NCBI GenBank assembly: GCA_937928405.1
Contig: CALFWZ010000164.1
Location: forward strand, 1 to 43,282
Reading direction: 5' to 3'
DNA from: an uncultured Saprospiraceae bacterium
Lineage (GTDB): Bacteria; Bacteroidota; Bacteroidia; Chitinophagales; Saprospiraceae
Length of the DNA stretch: 43,282 nt
Part shown: positions 11,601 through 18,200 of the stretch, one piece after another
Position numbering within the stretch: position 1 is the first letter of the stretch
Layout: each line of letters starts with the position of its first letter
Translations under genes and position numbers: made by a program
Notes under the pieces: model-generated
Seen by the model: the letters and a program-made list of their open reading frames with translations, nothing else
Databases searched by the model: none
What the model was told of the DNA's origin: nothing

Positions 11601-12275
11601 AATCTGATCTGACCAGCCATCCCATAGAATATGGTGTTTGGTATAAATCATTTTGTATCCTCCATTAGGCATTTTGATTAAAGTAATCCGAATCAATGGA
11701 GGTTTTTCAAAATCAAATCCCCTACGTCGATCTGCATCCACCAATTCATTAAATTGCTGTTCCGCAGCTTTTGTTGAATGTCCACTATAATCCAGTACTT
11801 CAAAAGGCAAAACTGCTTTTTTGTACACACATTGAATCGGAATACTAACTTGCTCATAAATAAATGCGGTCCTCAAGATGGTATGATTATTAATCACAAA
11901 CTGCCAAGCTTTTTGAAAAGCCTCCACTTGTAAATTTTCGGAGAGATCAAATTGAAATTGAGTAATATAAACCGTTAGATGTTCCTCATATAAACAATGG
12001 AATAATACGCCCTCTTGCAACGGGCTCAATTTATAAACCGCAGCAATTTCCTCTAAATTCAAAGTGGCGTTTTTAAAGGCGACTTGCTGACGCTTTAGAT
12101 ATTCCACCAATTCCTCCCGATGCGTTTTTATATACAAAGGGATAAATTGATCTTTCTTGATTGCGGTGATTTGAGACTTAGTTAGTTTCCCGTTTTTAGA
12201 CTTTAATAGTAAGTCGTCTCCCTTCAGTTTAAGTATTAAACCTCGCTCATCTAACTTTAATAAAAAGTTTTCCAT
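5685..12275 (-). CDS. NRPS-D, two-module synthetase dock-C-A(Gly)-T-C-A-T
   Basis: Nonribosomal peptide synthetase, 2196 aa. Order by residue: TubC-like docking domain 1-60; D-C-L type C domain (LSPLQEGVLFHCL near 85, HHILWDGWS near 217); A domain (YTSGSTGRPKG near 690, NLYGPTETTIW near 825, NGKLDRKALP near 1017); T domain (FFELGGHSLLATRL near 1070); L-C-L type C domain (HHIAFDGWS near 1262); A domain (YTSGSTGAPKG near 1742, NHYGPTETCID near 1880, NGKVDRNAI near 2083); T domain (FFELGGHSLLLVQL near 2138). There is no E or TE domain. The first A code reads DILQMGLIWK, a Gly-type code. The second reads DVLQCGHIDK, which I cannot assign. The leading D-C-L domain agrees with the E domain ending NRPS-C. 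The acidic C-terminal tail ends EVLDF and is a candidate docking peptide for NRPS-E. Start lies 18 bp after the NRPS-C stop. Confidence 0.97.
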   Translation of the reverse strand: MENFLLKLDERGLILKLKGDDLLLKSKNGKLTKSQITAIKKDQFIPLYIKTHREELVEYLKRQQVAFKNATLNLEEIAAVYKLSPLQEGVLFHCLYEEHLTVYITQFQFDLSENLQVEAFQKAWQFVINNHTILRTAFIYEQVSIPIQCVYKKAVLPFEVLDYSGHSTKAAEQQFNELVDADRRRGFDFEKPPLIRITLIKMPNGGYKMIYTKHHILWDGWSDQIVISEVLEAYHHYLKGRNPEPVAEDRYEDYIKFINAIDPKEEKKFWSGYLDGFEEPTLFPFVKSGGDRNKGVGKSKKITLEFDELISQKIYDFVQIAQVTPNTLVQAVWSFLLSTYAGKEDVVFGVTVSGRPADEKFEKKVGLFINAIPLRVKIDPTQGVLAFLKTLQQEHIQSRTFQYTSIKRIQNWIGVRGDLFDSIMIVRNFPLPKSFGLENQDSVEIGNVKVEENNNYLLSIEVSTGHKIKVDFKFNSVLLEEYYADLFKGHFEHVLQQFIAGEDKLLKTIELPTLFEKQQLLEQFNDTQFDFPLDKSLVDLWEEQVLQTPNHTALVLSEGSITYKELNERANILASYLHNRSKESSLIGLCVNRSAEMMVGLLGIMKSGHAYVPIDPTYPQNRIDYIIKDSGIRLMVSLNHLNLIFKEVDDLDVLLLDEEWLTIEQEYVKLSKKVIQSTNLAYVIYTSGSTGRPKGVLIEHRSLVNFLFSMQHTFRLDENSIMLAVTTYSFDISYLELYLPLLAGGRVVLSKSSTASDADKLQELMINYKPTHMQATPATWQLLIESGWKNKTGMVIMTGGEAISTTLKDFLTNLGAQPVWNLYGPTETTIWSTQKQLQAGEPVTIGQPIANTQIYILDNLNNLCPVGVTGELCIGGAGLARGYLNRPDLNNEKFIVHRFNAQSEERLYRTGDLARWLPNGELECLGRKDRQVKIRGYRIELGEIEAALQQSEVVRQGVVVLKTNLQEEKQLLAYIVPERNFDRTAIIKDLKSVLPDYMIPTFLIEMEALPLTPNGKLDRKALPDPDTSILRNNNFIEAKTDIELQQVDIWKSILELEKIGIEDNFFELGGHSLLATRLVSAIRRELNVKLRIKDVFLNPTISKMTELIKIARDSGTEVTAIKPQIDRPELVPLSYAQERLWFIDRMSGSLEYHMPIVQAFSAALDVEILDASLKKILERHEVLRTLILEDKGRPFQKVIPVLDWKINRINLVEAYDANKWLSIIKEEINQPFNLAEDFKLRANLYKKKDQSFVLILVVHHIAFDGWSANLFMKEVMELYLSKKEKRQSNLNSIEIQYADYSIWQRAYLSDTVLDNKLAYWEHQLSNVAQIDLPTDFPYPSVLSTEGAATIIEINPALTAGLKKECLHLDVTPFMALLTVFKILLYRYTGQTDICVGSPVANRGQYEVENLLGFFVNSIALRSDLSGNPTFVELLSKVKQTTLEGYNHQDAPFEKVVEKVAGQRSISRSPIFQVLFSMNKFSTIHKMDFGDLIASNIDFDKGKSQYELALSVVDKGTYYNIEFTYCKDLFKSTTIERMAHHFNMLLSAIIANPRQAISNLNMLTTEETSQILLDFNQPLKPIPSDLPTVMDLFESQILKRPDNIALSFGDKSMSYQILNEKSNQLGHYLQKKGIRENDIIGICVNRSFEMIIGILGILKSGAAYLPIDPTLPAKRIQFMVENANASYVLSQAAFVEKFQPKEKEQVIIFEEHLSNIEGQPLTNITNELNQSSLAYVIYTSGSTGAPKGVMVTHENLSLRMQSEVEILEVDENYTSCLLTNFVFDVSLLEIFLPLLEGGTLVIPDEEIIYEPSKIIQLFEEQGVTNLQGTPAFVATILEGLTENYFPSQLRQICLGGDSLSSELVRKIRNLLPNVQINNHYGPTETCIDAVVLENIHDFDQNIIGQPIAFTQAYITDDYLNLLPIGVVGELLIGGPVVAKGYIEREDLTNEKFIQTPYSEGRLYKSGDLVKWKENGAIQFIGRKDYQVKIRGFRIELEEIEMVLKGQPLVKDAIVIAKENKIGIKHLVAFISKRSIILKEELQESNNNKLLTPAMLKKSIEGLLPDYMVPDRFMIMEDFPLTPNGKVDRNAIKQIDVTTKSDLPFIATRNKTEQILEEIWKEYLGIDQISINDDFFELGGHSLLLVQLTSAIREQLNLEIPIKVLFQYSTIAKLSDYLLVTGGTSEEKNEDEFEVLDF
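12095..12275 (-). other. TubC-like N-terminal docking domain of NRPS-D
   Basis: Residues 1-60 carry LLKLDERGLILKLKGDDLLL, a turn with KNGKLT, then a helix ending HREELVEYLKR, the pattern of TubC_N beta-hairpin docking domains. It precedes a D-C-L condensation domain and should receive the C-terminal tail of NRPS-C. It closely resembles the docking domain of NRPS-C, so specificity must rest on a few positions. Confidence 0.8.
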
Positions 12276-12293
12276 TCTTTAATCTTTTAACCT

Positions 12294-15200
12294 TTAAAAT
12301 TTGATACCATCTTCATCCGATCCTTCCTCAATACCAAAGAGATCATCGAACTCCTGAAAGCTTAGTTCTTTTTGTAAACCAAAATCCGATGGAGTTACTT
12401 CTTTATTTTCTTTATTCTGACAATATTCAATCAATCCAAGTAAATTTTCTTTAAAATTCTTTGCCAGCATTTCTGCTGTTACAGGATTATATTGTTTTTT
12501 AGAGTAGTTCCAGTTGAGCGTAAGTTTTTCGTTAAAAACGGATCCAATAATTTCAAATTTATTATCAAAAAGAAATTCAGGACTAACACTTTCTCCCGAA
12601 GATTCGGAAGCGATATTAAAGTGGGTATTGTTTCGGACGGTATTGTCTAATTGTCCCAAATAATTGAATACAACTTCCCAAGACTTTCCGCTTAACGACT
12701 GACGGACCTTGTCCGAAGCATGTAAGTAACGGAGACAATTATATCCCACTCCTTTTTCGGGGATGTTTCGCATTTGCTCTTTAACAGATTTTAGTAATGT
12801 ATTTTCTGCTACGTTGGCATCTAATTCAATCTTGACTGGATACTTATTCGTAAACCAACCAATCGTATTGGTTAGATCAATTTGCTCGAATAATTCTTCT
12901 CGACCATGTCCTTCCAATCCTACCACCAATTGGTTTTGCCCTGACCATTGACAGATCGTTTGTGCCAAAGCACTCAACAAAACATCATCTATTTTAGTAT
13001 TAAAAACTTGATTGACTTCTTGTAATAATGCTTTAGTTGATTTTTGATCAAAAACACAAGACACGGAACCCAAATCTTTTCGAGTATGCTGCTCATTTTG
13101 ATGATCAACAGGAAGTGGTTGAAATGCCTCAACAACAGATTCCCAATAGGGCAATTGGTCTTCTACTTTTTCGGTGATGGCATACTCAGTCATGGCTTTA
13201 ACCCAAGCGCGATAGGAACTTGTTTTATCTCCCGCCTCCATATGAAGTCCTGCATCTTTCAGCTTAAACATTGCCTCAATATCGTCAATCAAAATTCTCC
13301 AAGAAACGCCATCAACAGCTAGGTGATGAATCCCAATAAAAAAGCGGTTGGTGCTGGCCTTCTCTGGCATTTTCATCCAAACAAATTTTACAAGCGTACC
13401 ATTCAACACATCAAGGCTTTGATGAAACTTTTGACAAACCTCCGTCACTTTTTCAGATAATCCATCCATACTTTCATTGGACAAATCCACTATCTCTAAA
13501 TTACCTTTTGCGTCACTATAATGTTGATTCCATTCGATTGATCCAGTTTCAGAATTTGTTTGCCTATCATAAGAAAAACGCAAAGCATCATGTTTGTGAA
13601 CAAGGATGGAGGCTATTTTCGTTAGTGCCTGTTCATCGACGGCCTTATTGACCTCGAGCAAAATAGCTTGATTAAAATGCGACAAATCCTTTGGATCTTT
13701 TTCTAAAAACCAAGATTGAATCGGAGAAAGTCCAACGGCTCCACTTAGGTATTCTTGTTCAGCAATTACCTGGATTCCACTAGCACCTTTTTCTTGAATG
13801 AACGAAGCAAGCTCTGCAATATTCGGATATTCAAAAAGGTCTTGTACTTGAATGTGATAATCCAATCGTTTGATTCTACTGACCAATTGGATGGCAATAA
13901 TAGAGTCACCTCCTAGTTCAAAGAAATTATCATTAATCCCAATTTTATCTCGACTAAGTAAGTCTTTCCAAATATTCACTAGATCAGATTCCAATTCATT
14001 GCTGGCCGCAACGTAGCTTGTCGTTTTAGCGCTATCTTCTCCTGGCTTTGGCAATGCCTTTTTATTTACTTTACCATTGGAAGTCAATGGGAGCTTATCA
14101 AGTGATATCATTTGGGCAGGAATCATATAATCTGGCACGTGAAGTTTTAAGTAAGCTAGAATCTGCTCCTTATCAAACATTCCCTCTGAAACAATATAGG
14201 CGATCAGTCTATTCTTCCCATGCTCGTCCATTAACGACCGTACGAAACTTTGCTTAACGTTTTCACAATTTGATAAAATAGATTGAATACCTGCTATTTC
14301 TACCCTGTGGCCTCTTATTTTTACTTGCTCATCCGTTCGTCCAAGGTAGACTATATTTCCGTCCTCCTTCAAACGAACAAGATCACCTGTACGATAAAGT
14401 CTGGAAGCATATGTTTCTTCAAAACAATTTTTAATAAATTTTTCCGCCGTTAATTTTTCAAGACCTAAATATCCATTAGATACTCCTGCTCCTCCAATTA
14501 AAAGCTCACCAGGAATACCTTCAGGGCAAAGCGCTAAATCTTGATTAACGATATACAAATTGGTATTTGAAAATTTTTGACCAATGGGGACGGGGTTTTC
14601 TTTAGCATTGAGATTAACAGGATGTAACAATTTTCCAATAGTGGTTTCCGTCGGGCCATAGTGATTGATGATCTTCAAATGCCCAGCCTGTTCCTTTATT
14701 TTTTCTATGGCAGTTGGAGGAAGCGTTTCACCCCCAAAAACGATCATCTTTTTTGTTTGAAGAATATGATCATTCATTTCCAATGCTGCCCAATGAGAAG
14801 GAACAATCTTAATGCAATCAATTAAATGTTCATTAAAATAAGTATGTAATTCACCTGCATTCATCAGCATTGGTCTAGTAAATAAATGGAGGGTACCACC
14901 ACTGAATAGAGAAGCAAACAAAACAGTATTTCCCAAATCAGCAGAAAGCGCCGACATCAAGCCAAATGTTTTATTATTAGTAATATTGATTTTTCTCTCA
15001 AGCCCGAAATAATAATCGACTAAGTTGCGATGACTCACCATCACTCCTTTAGGATTTCCAGTTGTCCCCGAAGTATAAATAACATATGCCAACCCATCTG
15101 CCTGATGCGTGTTCTCTATTTTATAATCGGGTTTTAAAGGCGCTAGATCATCGTATTGTAAGTCGATCGCAAAAACTGGAACTTGAAATTCGGTTACTTC

Positions 15201-18200
15201 AAACAACAAATCAGATTCAATGATTAGCGCTTTGACATTGGTGTCATTTACAATAAATTTCTTTCTATTTTCTGGGAGGGTTGGATCTATGGGAACATAA
15301 GCAGCTCCAGCCTTTAATACACCCAATAGAACCGGTAAATACCAAGCAGAAGTATCCATAATAATGCCCACTAAATCATTTTTCTGCAAAGCATAAGTTT
15401 CTTTGAGATGTTGGCCAATCCGGTTAGCTTTTTCTTGTAATTCAAGGTAAGTCATGGTTGCCTCACCGAAAATAAACGCAGGCATATCTGGCGTTTTCAA
15501 TACCTGCTCATCAAATAAATCGATCAGTGAAACTTCAGGTAACGTAAGGGTTTGTCCTTGATTTAATTTTTTCAAAAGCCGTTGACGTTCTTGTCCTTCG
15601 AATATATTAAAGGAACTAATTGGCTGATCTAAATTACGGGCTATCGAAGACAATAAATTCACAAAATGATCTTTCATCCGCCAGATGGTCTTTTCAGAAA
15701 AAAGATCCGTACAATAATTGATGGTAAAGGAGATCCCTTCATCCGTATGTTCGACAAAAAAGGTTAAATCAAATTTGGCAATTTCAAAATTGTAAGCATC
15801 TGTTTGAGCCGTCAAGTGACCTAGCCCTTCATTAAAAACATTGGGATTATTATTTAGGACAAAAAGTACCTGAAAAAGGGAACTTCTACTTTGATCTCTT
15901 TCTTTATCTGCCACCGCTACCACTTTTTCGAATGGAACTGAAATTCGTTCGTATGCTTCAAGTGTTGTTTGCTTAACTGCGCTTAATAAGGAATCAAAAC
16001 CTGGATTACCTTGCAGGTCGGTACGAAGCGCCAAGGTATTTACAAAGTATCCGATCATGGACTCCAATTCTTTTTGAGGACGATTAGCAACGGTTGTTCC
16101 AACACAAATATCCGTTTGACCACTATAGCGATACAGGAGTACTTTGTAAGCAGAAAGCAAGAACATAAATAAACTTACCTCTTTCTTTTTTGCTAAATCA
16201 ATCAACTGATTGCTCAATTTAGCATCGAGCATAAAATTTAAATTGTCTCCTTTTGTACTATGGACGAGGGGACGTTCAAAGTCCGTTGGCAAATTCAAGA
16301 ATTCCACCCCTTCTAGTTTTTCCTCCCAATATCGAAGTTTGCTTTCCAAATTAGGCCCAGTCAGATGTGTCTTTTGCCAGATACTATAATCAGAATATTG
16401 CAAAGGCAATTCCTGTAATAATGGCGTTCTTCCTTCTGTTTTAGCTCGATAGAATTCCAAAAATTCACGAAGTAAAATACCAGAGGACCATCCATCTGAA
16501 GCGATATGATGCATTACTACAATCAACAGAAAAGTCCCATCGGTTCGTTCAAACAAAGTTGCCCGTAACATATGATCTAACGCTAAATCAAATGGCTTAT
16601 TGATTATTTTTGAAGCAAGCGCCTGCAGATCATCTTCTAATTTCATTTTCTCATGATGCAAACGCCAATTACCTTTACTTAAAATTTCTTGATAAGCAAC
16701 TCCTCCTTCTTCCCGTATAACAGTTCGTAAAGCTTCATGACGGTTAACAACGGAAACCAATCCAAATTCCAAAGCTTCTACATCTAATTTTGAGGTAAAT
16801 GCTTGGATGGTTGGTAAATGATAATGACTACTTCCTCTTAGTTGATCAATAAACCAGAGACGCTCTTGGGAATACGAAAGTGGTATCCGTTCTTCTTTAT
16901 TGTCAATTGGAACAACTGGTGGAAACCCAAGACCAGCTTCTTTGCTAGCCACTAAAATGGCTAGCGCTTTGACAGTCGGTTTATTAAATAAATCATTGAT
17001 TGAAATCTCAATATTCATTTGTTTCTTAATTCTGGAAATTACCCGAGTTGCTAGCAATGAATGTCCACCTAATTCAAAAAAATCATCACTTATTCCAACT
17101 TGTTCAACACCTAATAATTCTTTCCAGATAGCCGCCAACTTTTCTTCCACCTCATTTTCTGGAGCAATATATTCATGAGCCACAATTTCGGAAGCATCAG
17201 GATCAGGCAGCGCCTTCTTATCAATTTTCCCATTTTTTGTTAAAGGAAAATCTCCCATTTCCAACATCATGGACGGCACCATATACTCTGGCAATTCGAC
17301 TACTAAATCTGTTCTTATTTTTTCACGGATATCCGCAATTGTCGAAAATTCGAGATTTAGTGGATCAATCGGATCAGATTTTTCTAAATCAAAGGACCTA
17401 GCATAAAGGTCATATAGTTTAGTATGCTGAGCATCATCACTTTGATTCACTACAACATTGAATCCCTTTGCAGTCAAGAGGTTTTTTATATAATCTAAAC
17501 GACCATCAACATCATGTACTTCAATACCAATCTGACTAATTTTTGACCAATCTTCAGCCTTGATTCCATTCAAAACCGCGAGTTCTGCTTCTTCTACATC
17601 AATTTTTAAATAGTCAATTTTGGCAATTGTATTTTCTAGAATAATCTGAGAGATTGTTTTAAGACGACATTTAAAACTTTCGGTAATCAACTTTTCTTCC
17701 AGCAACCCATTCATCTCTTCCTCAGACAATTGGTTTTCATTGAATTCATCAGAATTATGTATAAATTGTTTTACCGTTTCTCGAACATCAGCAATCGCGC
17801 CAGAGCGGGTTGATAAGACGGTGGCATTGGGGTAATATAAAAAATCAGCTTCCTCTTCTTTATCTGACACTCCCATATTAAAGAGATTGAAATTGCCCGG
17901 ATGAATAGAGGTATTCAATTTTAATATTTCATAGGTCGGTGGTAGGGGCTCAAAAGCATATATCGTTACATCTTTAGCGACCATACCTGCCAACACAGAA
18001 AACATTCCGGAGTTGGCCCCGATATCTAACACAACTCCACCATCCGGTAAACTCATTCCATTTTTAAAGTATACGTTATGAGAAAAAATTTCATCGTACA
18101 CAAATTCTATTTCAAATTTATTATAAGAATACATTTTCAACCCATTAGGTAAGGTGTATAAACTCGCCCTTTCAGGAAGATTAATTTCCCCCTGTTCTAA

